From a candidate division KSB1 bacterium (lineage in GTDB: Bacteria; Zhuqueibacterota; Zhuqueibacteria; JANLFK01; Oleimicrobiaceae), in contig JANLFK010000001.1 of NCBI GenBank assembly GCA_024655945.1, positions 434,001 through 498,000 of the forward strand: 64,000 bases of DNA, read 5' to 3'. The notes below the pieces were generated by a model that was given only the letters and a program-made list of their open reading frames with translations, was not told where the DNA came from and searched no databases. Below are positions 27,067-36,725 of the stretch, one piece after another. Each line of letters starts with the position of its first letter. The stretch's first letter is position 1. Made by a program: the position numbers and the translations under genes.

Positions 27067-27417
27067 TTACCAGATCTTCAGCACGACCACGGCGTGCTTC
27101 TGCAAGTCGATGACCCGCTCTTCGCGCACCACGCGGCTCCCCTCCACGCGGGTCTTGTAGCCCTCGGCCAGCGTCACCTGCCGGTCACTGATTTGCACCA
27201 GACGCCCTTCGTAGCGACGCCCGTCTTCGGTGACTGCTTGCATCAGGGGAGCAGTCTCTGCACGCAAGCGACCGTCGGTATGGAGGCTCTTGATCTGGCT
27301 CCCCACGAAGACCGCCTTGGGCGGCGTTGCCGGCGGCGCATACTTGTGGATGCCGCCTCCGCAAGCCACCATCACCGTGCCCAGCAGAATGGCGAAAGTC
27401 ATCACACACTTTCTCAT
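27067..27417 (-). CDS. Small Tad-operon lipoprotein
   Basis: A 116-residue protein with a lipoprotein signal (AILLGTVMVAC, Cys at ~residue 19). The mature part is a small beta-rich domain (EDGRRYEGRLVQISDRQVTL) with an Sm/SH3-like look. The start at 27417 has GGAGGTGAAGGCA upstream. The position between tadC and the DUF192 fusion suggests a pilotin-like or accessory pilus factor such as TadD/RcpB/TadG stand-ins, none of which were found; this is inference. No family was recognised. Confidence 0.65.
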   Translation of the reverse strand: MRKCVMTFAILLGTVMVACGGGIHKYAPPATPPKAVFVGSQIKSLHTDGRLRAETAPLMQAVTEDGRRYEGRLVQISDRQVTLAEGYKTRVEGSRVVREERVIDLQKHAVVVLKIW

Positions 27418-27442
27418 TGCCTTCACCTCCACACTGTTCGCC

Positions 27443-28387
27443 TCATCGAATCCCACCTGAAGAAAAGACTTTGATCACTTGGAGCAAGCCAGGTCCCAAG
27501 AGAACCACAAACAGGGCTGGCAAGATGAAGAACACTAACGGAAAGAGCAGCTTGATGCTCGTCTTGGCTGCTGCTTCTTCGGCGCGTTGCCGACGCCGCG
27601 TGCGGAGACTATCCGACTGCGCCCGCAGCGTCTTGGCCATACTCGAACCCAGACGGTCGGTCTGGATGAGGATCGCCACGAACGATTGAATATCCTCCAC
27701 CGGGTTGCGCTGGGCAAGATGGCGCAGCGCATCGTGCCGGGAGATACCGGCGCGCGTTTCTTTGGTGACCATCAGGAACTCTTCACTGACCACTGGACAG
27801 TGCAGCTTCAGCTCCTCCCCCACGCGCAGCAGGGCAGCGTTGAGCCCCAAGCCGGCTTCCACACAAACCACCATCAGGTCCAGAGCATCGGGCAGGCCGC
27901 GAACGACAGCCTTCTTGCGGCGATTGATCTGGCCCCGCAGCCAGAGTTGGGGCATAATGTAGCCCGTGAGGGAAAATATGGTGATAATCGCCACGCTCAC
28001 CATCGCCGGCTTGTGCGTGGCCGCCGCCATGCTCATGCCGGCCAGCCCAAGGAGCAGCGTGAGGACAATCTGGGCGCCGATGAAGATGTGCACGGCATCG
28101 TTGCGCATCACGCCGGCCTGCATGAGCTCGCGGCGCAGGCCCTGCAACTTCTTTTCGCTCAGTGGACGAGACTGACTTACGCGCTCCAGCACCCGCACCA
28201 TGGCCGGACGGAGCCTGTCCACCCCTGGCACTGTGCCTTCCTTCTCACGGACAGCATAGTCCTCCTGAACGTAGCGATGAAGGCGCTGGATAACCGGGTT
28301 TCGCTTCGTGAAAAGCATGTATAGCCCGTATCCGACCAGGAGGGTGATCGCAAAAGTTGCCAAAGCTGTCGCAACGATCAGGTCCAT
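27443..28387 (-). CDS. tadC: Tad pilus inner-membrane platform protein TadC
   Basis: A 314-residue type II secretion GspF-family protein. Membrane segments lie at the N-terminus (~5-27), in the middle (~105-150) and at the C-terminus (~285-305), around a cytoplasmic GspF domain with LPDALDLMVVCVEAGLGLNAAL (a hallmark of TadC). It pairs with TadB to form the platform that couples the CpaF/TadA ATPase to pilin extrusion. It lies 17 bases after tadB in the pilus operon. Length is normal for TadC. Confidence 0.9.
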   Translation of the reverse strand: MDLIVATALATFAITLLVGYGLYMLFTKRNPVIQRLHRYVQEDYAVREKEGTVPGVDRLRPAMVRVLERVSQSRPLSEKKLQGLRRELMQAGVMRNDAVHIFIGAQIVLTLLLGLAGMSMAAATHKPAMVSVAIITIFSLTGYIMPQLWLRGQINRRKKAVVRGLPDALDLMVVCVEAGLGLNAALLRVGEELKLHCPVVSEEFLMVTKETRAGISRHDALRHLAQRNPVEDIQSFVAILIQTDRLGSSMAKTLRAQSDSLRTRRRQRAEEAAAKTSIKLLFPLVFFILPALFVVLLGPGLLQVIKVFSSGGIR

Positions 28388-28404
28388 GTGATGCTCTGCC
28401 GATC

Positions 28405-29421
28405 CTAAGGCTTGATATTCACAACCTTCCTAATGACCAGGAAGCCCAAGAACTGCATAAAGAGGGCCATGCCGATCATGTACTGCCCAAGCCTCTCAGT
28501 CACCAAGAGCATGATGTACTGCCGGTTGAGCAGGGAAATGATGAGGGCCATGATGAAGGGCATGCCCGTGAGCATCCAGCCGGTGAAGCGCCCTTGCGCC
28601 GTCTGTGCCCGTACCTGGCCAATCAGCTTGAAGCGCTCGCGAATCGTGAGGCTGATCTTCTCCAGCAGCTCAGTCAGGTTTCCGCCTATGTCCCTTTGAA
28701 TGAGCAGCGCCGTGACGAAGAAGCGCAGATCGAGGCTATCGATGCGCTGCGTAAGCCTCTGCAACGATTCCTCGATGGGCACGCCCAGGGCCTGCTCTTC
28801 GTAGGTCTTGCTGAACTCCTCGCTAATGGGCGGCTGGGCCTCTTTGCCCACCATCCCCAAAGCGCCGACAAAGGAGAGGCCGGCGCGCAAGGCGCTGGTC
28901 ATGAGATCTAAGGCGTCAGGGAAGTGACGCTCAAACAGCTTGAGACGGCGCTTCTTCTTGCGCTTCACCCAAAGCAAGGGCAGAAACCCACTGGCGATGG
29001 TGACGAGCATGGTGAGAGCAGGATTCTGCAGCCGCACCGTAAACAGAAACGCCACACTGGCCACGATGAGCATGATGAGCACCATGCTGCCCACAGTCAT
29101 CTTCATGCCCGCCTGGTCGAGAAGGCGCCGCAGCGCCGCCGCAAAGTCCATGCGCCGGAGGATGCGGTTGAAGAGTGGGATGGTACTGAGCTGGTCGCGC
29201 GTGATGACGATCTCGGCGGGCTCCTCCTTCTTGACCTGCGCCTTCTGCAAGGTGAACCGCTCCAACCGCTCGCGCACTCGCCGGCGCCGCTTCTCTGTGG
29301 GGAGCGTCACCCCGAAGTAGAACAAGCCAAACCCTAACAAACAGGCAATGAGTATGTCAATAGCATCAATCTGCACGACTTCCTCGACTTCGTGAAGACC
29401 GTCTTCCCGCTCCTTGGTCAC
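28405..29421 (-). CDS. tadB: Tad pilus inner-membrane platform protein TadB
   Basis: A 338-residue GspF-family protein with an N-terminal membrane segment (~21-40), paired helices near 105-150, the GspF core HFPDALDLMTSALRAGLSFVGAL, and C-terminal membrane segments ending KVVNIKP. It is the partner of TadC. The start is GTG at 29421, overlapping the stop of the upstream response regulator by 4 bases (GTGA), so the signalling genes and the pilus genes are translationally coupled. Confidence 0.9.
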   Translation of the reverse strand: MTKEREDGLHEVEEVVQIDAIDILIACLLGFGLFYFGVTLPTEKRRRRVRERLERFTLQKAQVKKEEPAEIVITRDQLSTIPLFNRILRRMDFAAALRRLLDQAGMKMTVGSMVLIMLIVASVAFLFTVRLQNPALTMLVTIASGFLPLLWVKRKKKRRLKLFERHFPDALDLMTSALRAGLSFVGALGMVGKEAQPPISEEFSKTYEEQALGVPIEESLQRLTQRIDSLDLRFFVTALLIQRDIGGNLTELLEKISLTIRERFKLIGQVRAQTAQGRFTGWMLTGMPFIMALIISLLNRQYIMLLVTERLGQYMIGMALFMQFLGFLVIRKVVNIKP

Positions 29422-30248
29422 AGGGAGCTGGCCACACCTTCGCGCTTGTAAAGACTCAGCAGTCGGCCGAGGACCTCCACAACAAACACCTGAGCATTGA
29501 TGGCCACCCCCTTTTGTGCAGCCAGCTCACCCTTGCTCAACTCTCTCTGGAGCGCACGGGTGTGGATTTCCACGACGTCCCGCGCGCCTGCCGATTCCTC
29601 CCGCAGTCGCATGACCAAGTGAGCTATGCGTGGGTCAGGAGACTGGCGCACGCCGTCTCCCAAGTAGTCGTCCATCAGCTCGGCGTACAGTTCAGCAATC
29701 TCCTCCACGAAGCGCGGCTTCCGCTCCTTGAGCGGCTGGTCAACATCCTCGAAGATGGCCGATCTGCCGTTGAGCATCTGTCGGTAAGCGGCCAAAGCGG
29801 CCCGCAGGCTCGTCTTGTCGTCCTGACCGTTTTCGCGCAGCGCCTTCAGGTCATCCAAGATCTTGCGCCTTTCCACCGCATAGCGGATGGTGCGGCGCAA
29901 GGTCTCGCCGGTGGCGGTGCCTTTGACCAGATAGTCTTGGGCGCCCATATGCAGTGCCTCCACCGAGCTGCGCTCGTCGTCAAGCCCGGTGAGCACAACC
30001 ACCGGCACCTCGGGGTTCTGCTTGCGCACCGCCACGACCGTGTCTAACCCCTGGCTATCCGGCAGAGAAAGGTCCAAGAGGACGACATCGAACTTTTCCT
30101 TTTCCAGGCGGCGGAGCGCAGCAGAGAGCAGGCCCACGCGTTCCAAGCTGAAGGGAAGGGGCCCAGGCTCCGAGAGGGCAATTTCCACCAGCCGCGCGTC
30201 GCCGGGATTGTCCTCCACCAGGAGCACCTTGTAAGGTTCTTCCACCAT
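29418..30248 (-). CDS. Response regulator with receiver and novel helical output domain
   Basis: A 276-residue protein. A receiver domain spans about residues 6-125, with the acidic pair in [12 protein letters not shown], the phospho-acceptor Asp in FDVVLLDLSLPDSQGLDT and a conserved Lys in AQDYLVKG. The remaining ~140 residues are alpha-helical (FVEEIAELYAELMDDYLGDG, then DVVEIHTRALQREL) and are not a DNA-binding domain. They vaguely resemble the helical N-terminal domain of RsbU/RsbR-type stress regulators. It begins 6 bases after the preceding receiver gene and overlaps tadB by 4 bases. It is likely the effector of the pilus-control module; the mechanism is unknown. Confidence 0.75.
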   Translation of the reverse strand: MVEEPYKVLLVEDNPGDARLVEIALSEPGPLPFSLERVGLLSAALRRLEKEKFDVVLLDLSLPDSQGLDTVVAVRKQNPEVPVVVLTGLDDERSSVEALHMGAQDYLVKGTATGETLRRTIRYAVERRKILDDLKALRENGQDDKTSLRAALAAYRQMLNGRSAIFEDVDQPLKERKPRFVEEIAELYAELMDDYLGDGVRQSPDPRIAHLVMRLREESAGARDVVEIHTRALQRELSKGELAAQKGVAINAQVFVVEVLGRLLSLYKREGVASSL

Positions 30249-30254
30249 CGCATC

Positions 30255-30704
30255 CTACTCCTTGGGTAGGTTCACTACGGAGAGCCAAAAATGCTCTACC
30301 TCCTTGACTACCTCCAAGAAACGTTGCAGGTCCACGGGTTTGCTGATGTAACAATTGGCGTGGAGCGCATACGACTTGACGATGTCCTCCTCGGCCTGCG
30401 AGGTGGTCAAGATGACCACCGGTATGTGGCACAGTTCCGGGTCGGACTTGATCTGAGCGAGCACTTCCCTCCCATCCACGCGGGGGAGGTTCAGGTCCAG
30501 CAAGATGAGTCCCGGGCGCGCCGCATTGGCATAGGGACCCTGGCGCCGCAGATAGGCCAGGGCCTGCTCACCGTCGTTCACGACGTTGAGCTTATTCCTG
30601 ATCTTGTTCTCCCGAAAGGCCTCTTGTGTCAGGCGCACGTCACCCGGGTTGTCTTCCACCAAGAGTATCTCAATGGGCCGTGCGTTGCTGCGATCGTCCA
30701 TCAT
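30255..30704 (-). CDS. Single-domain response regulator (Rcp1-like)
   Basis: A 149-residue stand-alone receiver. The acidic pair is in [17 protein letters not shown], the phospho-acceptor Asp in [19 protein letters not shown], the Thr in [14 protein letters not shown] and the Lys in [13 protein letters not shown]. Its sequence style is that of Rcp1, the cognate of cyanobacterial phytochrome kinases. The ATG at 30704 overlaps the stop of the histidine kinase by 4 bases (ATGA), which strongly suggests that the kinase phosphorylates it. It has no output domain, so it must act by contact or phosphorelay. Confidence 0.88.
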   Translation of the reverse strand: MMDDRSNARPIEILLVEDNPGDVRLTQEAFRENKIRNKLNVVNDGEQALAYLRRQGPYANAARPGLILLDLNLPRVDGREVLAQIKSDPELCHIPVVILTTSQAEEDIVKSYALHANCYISKPVDLQRFLEVVKEVEHFWLSVVNLPKE

Positions 30705-33454
30705 GCTTGTTCCTCCCTGCCATTGTTCGCGGGCAAAGTGAAGGTGAAGCAACTCCCCTTGCCAGGTTCCGACTCGGCGCGAATGCGCCCACCGTGGCGC
30801 TCCACAATCTTTTTCACTACGGCCAGACCGATGCCTGTCCCGGGATACTGCTCCCGGGTGTGCAGGCGCTGGAACACGCCGAAGATACGGTCGGCGAATT
30901 TCTGCTCGAAGCCGATGCCGTTGTCACGCACCGAGATCTCCCAGTTCTTCTTGTCGGACGCCACTCCCACATGAATCCTTGGAGTCTTTGCGTTGCGGAA
31001 CTTGATGGCATTGCTGAGGAGGTTTTGCAGGACCTGCGTCATCTGGGTTCGGTCCACGCTGACTGTGGGCAGCGGGTCATTGGTGATGACCGCCCCGCTC
31101 TCCTCGATGGCGAAGCGCAAGTTCGCCTTCGCATCCTCCAGCACGGCGCCCAGGTCCACGGGCTCGAAAGGCTTGCCGCGGGTGCTCACGCGCGAGTACT
31201 GCAGCAGGTCGTTGATCAGCACCTGCATGCGTCGTGCGCCATCCACGGCGAACTGGACGAACTGCTGAGCCTCGGCGTCCAGTTTGTCCTTGTACCGTTG
31301 CGCCAGCAGCTGGCAATAACTGGACACCATGCGCAACGGCTCCTGGAGGTCGTGCGAAGCAACATAGGCAAACTGCTCAAGGTCGGCGTTGGAGCGGGCC
31401 AGTGCCTGGGCGCGGAGGGACAGCTCCTTGCGCGCCTTGCGCAGGGCAGCCAGGTTCATGGCGCGCGATACGGCAACCGTGGCATAGTCGGCAAGGAGCG
31501 CAAGGTCGGATTCGTCCTCCTGGCCGAGAAGCCTCTCCTGCTGCGGCTCCCCGACCACCAGGAGGCCATACACGCTACCACCCGGTCCAAGCAGCGCTGC
31601 GGCCAGGAGCTGCCTCTTGCCCTCTCCGACGCGCACGGCGCGTCTTGCCCCTTGCCTGAGGGGAGCATAGGCCTTGTCATCGTAGCACAGCACTTCTTGC
31701 GCCCAGGCACTGGCCTCTGCCTCTTCCTCGCTGCTGACGACAAGTTTCGCCAGCCCCTTGCGGTCACTGGTAAACTCCCCAATGGCGGCACGGCGACATC
31801 GCAACATCTCGCGCGCCGCATCGCATATCTGGCGGTAGATCCCAGCCACGTCTGAGGAGCGGATGAGCTGCATGGTCAGGCGGTTGATGACATCGGCGCG
31901 GCGCAGGCGTTCCTCGCGCTCTTCCTGAATCCGCTTCTGCTCGCTGATGTCCTCGACCATGCCATCGTAGTACAGAGGCGCACCGCTGTGGTCGCGGATG
32001 CACGTCGCCGACAATTTCGCCCAGAAGCAGGAGCCGTCCTTGCGCGCCAGGCGCAGTTCCAGCCCGTCGACCTTGCCCTGTTTGAGCAGTTGGCGCCGGC
32101 ACGCCGCGGCTTCCTTTTTGTCCAGGATAAGCGCGGCAAGACCGATGCGCAGCAGCTCTTCGGGGTCTTCATAGCCGAGCAAGCGTGCCAGAGCCGGATT
32201 GGCACTGCGGAGGGTGGCACGCCGATCAGGGGCGGCGCGGAAGATGCCCACCGGCACGTTCGCCTGCAGGGTTCGGTACTTCTCCTCGGACTCTGCCAAC
32301 GCCCGCTGCGCCCGCTTGCGCTCGGTGATGTCCTGATAGATGCCAAAAGCACCGATGCGTTCGCCGCGAATCATCACTGGCACGCCGAAGATCTCCACGT
32401 CCACTGGCGAACCATCGCGGCGATGGCGCACGGTCACCACGTGCACTCGGTCGCCGGCCATCACCTGCTGCGTCAGGGCAAGCGCCTCGCCCGACTTGTC
32501 CTCTGCCGCCACGAATGTATCCAGAGGCTGGCCGATGATTTCATCGCGCTGATACTGGAAAAGACGCTCAAAGGCGGGGTTGACGGTAGTAACCTTCCCT
32601 TCCAGGTCGACAGCCACGACAGCCAACGGGGAGTTCTCGATGAGCGCCTGCAGATAGGTGCGCTGTTGCTTGATGCGCTCCTCTGCCTCACGCCGCGCGG
32701 TGACGTCCTGGAAAACGAGCACCACCCCCAGAATGCGTCCGCTGTCATCTCGAATAGGAGCAGCAGTGTCGTCGATGGGGATCTGGCGCCCGTCGCGCCT
32801 GTTGACCAGGACGGTGCGCAGGAGCGTCAGCGGCTTGCCGTCCTTGAGCACCGCCGCGACTGGGTCGCTCACCGGGTCATGGGTCTCTTCGTCGAGGATG
32901 GTGAGGATCTCGTTCCACGCCTTGCCCAGCGCCTCTTCCTGCGTGCAGCCGACGAGTGCCTCCGCCACCGGGTTCATGAAGACGATTCGACCAGCGGCAT
33001 CGGTAGCGACCACCGCATCGCCAATGCTGCGCAAGGTGGTGGCCAGCCACTGCTCGCTCTCGCGCAAACGCCGCTCAAGCGTGTGCCGATACAGGGCCAT
33101 CTCCACGGCCGTGTGCAGCTCGCGCTCCTCGAAGGGCTTGAGCACGTACCCAAAAGGCTGGGTCACTTTGGCCCGCTGGAGGGTAGTCTCGTCTGAATAG
33201 GCAGTGAGGTAGACGACGGGAATGTCCATTCGCCGCCTGACCTCTTCGGCAGCCTGGACGCCGTCCATCTCGCCCTTGAGCTTGATGTCCATCAGGACGA
33301 GGTCAGGGCGCTCGTTTTCGGCCTTGGCGATGGCGTCTTCGCCCGAGGCAGCCACGCCAACCACCTCGTAGCCGAGCCCCTGCAGCCTCCGCTTGATGTC
33401 CATCGCGGTGATGGCGACATCCTCAACTACCAGTATTCTCGCTCTCTTTGCCAT
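30701..33454 (-). CDS. Hybrid sensor histidine kinase: REC-PAS-PAS-PAS-GAF-HisKA-HATPase
   Basis: A 917-residue cytoplasmic kinase without membrane segments. Domains in order: receiver (~5-118, Asp ~56 in LVLMDIKLK, Lys ~106 in YVLKPF); three PAS domains (~125-260, ~262-375, ~380-510); a GAF domain (~530-660) containing [15 protein letters not shown]; HisKA with [16 protein letters not shown] (catalytic His); and HATPase_c with [11 protein letters not shown] and [19 protein letters not shown]. The N-terminal receiver suggests that it is itself phosphorylated by, or accepts signals from, another kinase. The HisKA segment resembles phytochrome-type kinases, but no bilin-binding Cys/GAF arrangement is visible. 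It lies between the KaiC-like and receiver genes in the tad operon. Confidence 0.88.
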   Translation of the reverse strand: MAKRARILVVEDVAITAMDIKRRLQGLGYEVVGVAASGEDAIAKAENERPDLVLMDIKLKGEMDGVQAAEEVRRRMDIPVVYLTAYSDETTLQRAKVTQPFGYVLKPFEERELHTAVEMALYRHTLERRLRESEQWLATTLRSIGDAVVATDAAGRIVFMNPVAEALVGCTQEEALGKAWNEILTILDEETHDPVSDPVAAVLKDGKPLTLLRTVLVNRRDGRQIPIDDTAAPIRDDSGRILGVVLVFQDVTARREAEERIKQQRTYLQALIENSPLAVVAVDLEGKVTTVNPAFERLFQYQRDEIIGQPLDTFVAAEDKSGEALALTQQVMAGDRVHVVTVRHRRDGSPVDVEIFGVPVMIRGERIGAFGIYQDITERKRAQRALAESEEKYRTLQANVPVGIFRAAPDRRATLRSANPALARLLGYEDPEELLRIGLAALILDKKEAAACRRQLLKQGKVDGLELRLARKDGSCFWAKLSATCIRDHSGAPLYYDGMVEDISEQKRIQEEREERLRRADVINRLTMQLIRSSDVAGIYRQICDAAREMLRCRRAAIGEFTSDRKGLAKLVVSSEEEAEASAWAQEVLCYDDKAYAPLRQGARRAVRVGEGKRQLLAAALLGPGGSVYGLLVVGEPQQERLLGQEDESDLALLADYATVAVSRAMNLAALRKARKELSLRAQALARSNADLEQFAYVASHDLQEPLRMVSSYCQLLAQRYKDKLDAEAQQFVQFAVDGARRMQVLINDLLQYSRVSTRGKPFEPVDLGAVLEDAKANLRFAIEESGAVITNDPLPTVSVDRTQMTQVLQNLLSNAIKFRNAKTPRIHVGVASDKKNWEISVRDNGIGFEQKFADRIFGVFQRLHTREQYPGTGIGLAVVKKIVERHGGRIRAESEPGKGSCFTFTLPANNGREEQA

Positions 33455-33542
33455 GCTCGACGACTTCCTCCTCCCTTCCCAGCGACAACACGCGTCCTGC
33501 TGAGCTGGTCAGCTCCCTCTCCTCAAGCCGCACCAACCGCTG

Positions 33543-35204
33543 CTATGCGACGGCAGCCGGCGCGACGCTTGTACGGCCAAGGGACTCGTCAGCGGAGCTG
33601 GTGCCTTGTTCTCTTCCATGTCCGATATCGCCCCAAAGGTCCTGCGCGGCGTGCGCCTGCGCGCTGCTACCCCCGCTCTCATGCCGAACAGCTTGCCCTT
33701 GTGCCCCGCCGTTTCCTCGGTCCAGACGCTCGCGCAGTTCTTCGATCTGCCGTGAGACGCCCAGCACGAACTCCTCCTGATTCCAGAACACGTTGCCAAG
33801 TTTCAGCCCCTGGTCGGTGATCAGCAGCTCTCGCAGTTCGGAGTCGTGGCGCATGCCACGCGACTTTACCACCAACAACCCGCGGCTCTGCCGTTCCGCG
33901 TTGCTCACCTGCCGCAAGCTGATAATCGTGTCGGCCAGGCAGTAAAGACCGGAGACCCAAGAGTTGCCGTTCTCGTGTTCATTCGCTATGCTGGCCGTCG
34001 CCAACAGGGTAATGCCACGGTTTTTCGCCTCGCTGAACAGGAAAAGCGGTAGGTCAAACCCAGGCTCCTGGCGATAGATGCGCTGCAGGGCCGAGAACGA
34101 ATCGCAGGCGACCACCGCAGGGCGAAATCGATCGATCTCGGTGAGGAGCATGGTGAGATGCTCTTCGCTTCCGTGGGCTTCGGGCAAGACCCCCATCAAG
34201 CGCAGCAGTCCTTTACCTACCCAGTTTTCCACGTTCATGCCCACGCTGCGGAAGTTGCGGTGCAATTGCGCAGGCGACTCCTCGTAGGAAACGTACAGGG
34301 CGCGCTCGCCGCGAGCACATGCGGCGTCCAGACAGGCCATGGCCAAACTGGACTTGCCGGTTCCGCTGCCGCCGACGATGAGCACCGCGCTCTCCCGATA
34401 ATACCCGCCGTCCAACATGTGATCCAAGGCCAGCACCCCGGTGGAGATCCGCTCTTCGCTGACCGCGCTGCTCAGTGCGAAAGTAGACAGGGGCAGAATG
34501 AGTAGGCCATTGGGCGTGATTTGGTATGGGCACTCGTGCGCTCCGTGAGAAGTGCCCCGGTACTTGAGCACCCGCAGCCGGCGACTTGCCACATTGTTGA
34601 CCATCCGATGCTCAAGGCTGATTACGCAGTCGGCCAGGTACTCCTCCACACCACAACGCTTGCCGTTGCGCGCCTCGCCCGTGGCGGTCATGACCAGCGT
34701 GACCCCCTGGGCCTCAATGCCGCGCATAATCGTCTTGAGGTCAGAGGCAGTGTAGTCTTCTTGTCCTGTGCCTGGAAGGGTCAGGTTGGTCTCATCGAGG
34801 GCGACGCGCTTGGCGCCGGTGTGTTTCACTGCGTAAGCGACCGCCTCGATGAGCATCTCAGGCTTCAGGAGCGGTTCTTGCCCCCTCTCGGCACGCTTCG
34901 CAGGGAGGTCGGCCAGCACCAGGCGATTGTCGCGCAGCAAGGGCTCCAAGTCCCAATTCATAGTCCTTACGTCGGCCAGGATCTTCTCCCTGGGGTCGCC
35001 GAAATTCACGTAGATACCCGGCTCCCCGTACTGGGTTGCCCCCCGGTAGAGGAACTCAAGACAGAGAATCGTCTTACCCGCTCCCGGGGAGCCCACAACT
35101 ACGGTGGTTCGTCCGGAGGGCAGACCGCCATTGGTAAGGTCATCAAGCCCCACGATGCCGGTCAGCGTCTTCGGCAACACCGTTCTTCGACCTATCTCGT
35201 TCAT
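33543..35204 (-). CDS. Two-domain KaiC-like RecA-family ATPase
   Basis: A 553-residue protein with two KaiC domains. Domain I has Walker A GSPGAGKT (38-45) but FGD at 68-70 where KaiC CI has the catalytic FEE. Domain II has Walker A GGSGTGKSS (278-286) and an intact YEE (307-309). The positions matching KaiC phospho-sites Ser431/Thr432 are Tyr421/Cys422, so clock-type autophosphorylation is unlikely. A polar tail of ~70 residues (Gly/Ala/Ser-rich) follows the second domain. No kaiA or kaiB is present. It sits between cpaF and the histidine kinase. In archaella the KaiC-like FlaH sits beside the motor ATPase FlaI; a comparable adaptor role for the Tad ATPase is a hypothesis. The start has AGGAGATGAGAGCAG upstream. 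Confidence 0.87.
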   Translation of the reverse strand: MNEIGRRTVLPKTLTGIVGLDDLTNGGLPSGRTTVVVGSPGAGKTILCLEFLYRGATQYGEPGIYVNFGDPREKILADVRTMNWDLEPLLRDNRLVLADLPAKRAERGQEPLLKPEMLIEAVAYAVKHTGAKRVALDETNLTLPGTGQEDYTASDLKTIMRGIEAQGVTLVMTATGEARNGKRCGVEEYLADCVISLEHRMVNNVASRRLRVLKYRGTSHGAHECPYQITPNGLLILPLSTFALSSAVSEERISTGVLALDHMLDGGYYRESAVLIVGGSGTGKSSLAMACLDAACARGERALYVSYEESPAQLHRNFRSVGMNVENWVGKGLLRLMGVLPEAHGSEEHLTMLLTEIDRFRPAVVACDSFSALQRIYRQEPGFDLPLFLFSEAKNRGITLLATASIANEHENGNSWVSGLYCLADTIISLRQVSNAERQSRGLLVVKSRGMRHDSELRELLITDQGLKLGNVFWNQEEFVLGVSRQIEELRERLDRGNGGAQGQAVRHESGGSSAQAHAAQDLWGDIGHGREQGTSSADESLGRTSVAPAAVA

Positions 35205-35278
35205 CTGCTCTCATCTCCTGGCTTGCATCGCCAAGCATGGTGCCCACGACTGGAGTGCCACGGAACACGGTGCGTCGG

Positions 35279-36718
35279 TCAACGCATGAGCTTCCGTGCA
35301 TGCATCTCTATGTCCTCCTGCTGGTGGTCGCGGTGAATCTCCAGCAGAATAGACGGCTCGAAAGTAATGCTTGGCGGCAGCTCGATACCACAAGCCTTCA
35401 ACTTCTCGGTGCACTTTGGACGGACACCCGTCGCTTTGAAGCTACCCACCACCGTGCCATCAGGAGCAACGCCAGTCTTTTCGTAGACGAAGATATCTTC
35501 CATGGTGATCGTGTCGCCTTCCATGCCGGTCACTTCGGAAATGCTGAGCACCTTGCGCGTGCCGTCGCTCAGACGGGAGATTTGCACCACCAGGTCGATC
35601 GCCGAGGCCATGTACTCGCGAATGGCTCTTTCCGGGAGGTTGGCGGTGGCCATCAGCACCATCGACTCCAGCCGGCGCATGGCGTCCCTTGGCGAATTGG
35701 CGTGCAGGGTGGTCATGGAACCGTCGTGCCCGGTGTTCATGGCCTGGAGCATGTCGAAAGCCTCGGCGCCTCGGCACTCGCCCACGATGATGCGGTCCGG
35801 GCGCATACGCAGGGCATTGATCAAGAGCTCGCGCTGCGACACGGCACCCTTGCCCTCCACGTTGGGCGGGCGCGTCTCCAGGCGCACGACGTGCTCCTGA
35901 TTGAGCTGCAACTCCGCAGCGTCTTCGATGGTCACGATGCGTTCGTGGCCCGGTATGAAGCTGGACAACACGTTCAAGAAGGTGGTCTTTCCTGAACCGG
36001 TGCCTCCGGAGATCAAGATGTTCAGCCGGGCACGCACTGCCCCCTGCATGAGGAATGCCATGTCGCGCGTCAAAGAGCCGATTTCGATGAGGTCATCCAT
36101 GGTGAACTTGCGCACGCCGAACTTGCGGATGGACAGCGCCGGCCCGTCGATGGCCAAGGGTGGGATAACAGCGTTGACGCGCGAGCCGTCCGGCAGACGA
36201 GCGTCCACCATGGGACTGGATTCATCGACGCGCCGTCCCACCTGCGACACGATGCGGTCAATGATGTGCAGGAGGTGGTCGTCGTCCTTGAACACCGTGT
36301 CGGTACGCTCCAACTTGCCAAATCGCTCCACGTACACCTGCTTGTGGCCGTTGACCAGAATGTCGGAGACGGTGGGATCGGCCAAGAGCGGTTCCAGCGG
36401 CCCCAGGCCAAAGGTCTCATGCTGGATCTCCGCCAGCAATCGTTCCCGGTTCACGCCGGCCACCGGCAGTTCATCGGCCTCGGAGTTTAGCAGTTCCTCG
36501 ACGATCCTCCGGACCTCGGCGCGCAGCTGCTGCTCAGGAACGGCCCCGATCTGCGAGAGGTCCAGCTTGTCGATGAGCTTGCGGTGAATGCGGGTCTTCA
36601 GCTCTTGATAGGCCTTTTCGCGCTCGTTGGCACTGGACTTCTTGGGCATGCCAGTTTCCACCGCCGCGTCCGACGCCACCCCGAACTTTGCCAATCGTGC
36701 GCTTACTGCCGAATCCAT
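35279..36718 (-). CDS. cpaF: Tad pilus assembly ATPase (CpaF/TadA)
   Basis: A 479-residue type II/IV secretion ATPase. A three-helix N-terminal domain with RKLIDKLDL is followed by the ATPase core: Walker [17 protein letters not shown] (~residue 236-250), the Asp box around [12 protein letters not shown], Walker B in [18 protein letters not shown], and the His box [18 protein letters not shown]. It powers pilin extrusion from the cytoplasmic face. The start has AGGAGTGAGCGGAGC upstream and lies 7 bases after cpaE. All catalytic elements are intact. Confidence 0.95.
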   Translation of the reverse strand: MDSAVSARLAKFGVASDAAVETGMPKKSSANEREKAYQELKTRIHRKLIDKLDLSQIGAVPEQQLRAEVRRIVEELLNSEADELPVAGVNRERLLAEIQHETFGLGPLEPLLADPTVSDILVNGHKQVYVERFGKLERTDTVFKDDDHLLHIIDRIVSQVGRRVDESSPMVDARLPDGSRVNAVIPPLAIDGPALSIRKFGVRKFTMDDLIEIGSLTRDMAFLMQGAVRARLNILISGGTGSGKTTFLNVLSSFIPGHERIVTIEDAAELQLNQEHVVRLETRPPNVEGKGAVSQRELLINALRMRPDRIIVGECRGAEAFDMLQAMNTGHDGSMTTLHANSPRDAMRRLESMVLMATANLPERAIREYMASAIDLVVQISRLSDGTRKVLSISEVTGMEGDTITMEDIFVYEKTGVAPDGTVVGSFKATGVRPKCTEKLKACGIELPPSITFEPSILLEIHRDHQQEDIEMHARKLMR

Positions 36719-36725
36719 GCTCCGC

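Noticed and set aside
30701-33454. Phytochrome photoreceptor
   Set aside because: The HisKA region and Rcp1-like partner recall phytochromes, but no PHY domain or bilin attachment site is visible; the sensory part is PAS-PAS-PAS-GAF.
33543-35204. Circadian clock kaiC
   Set aside because: No kaiA or kaiB in the window and the phospho-site pair is replaced, so the clock function is not supported; only KaiC-like ATPase is claimed.
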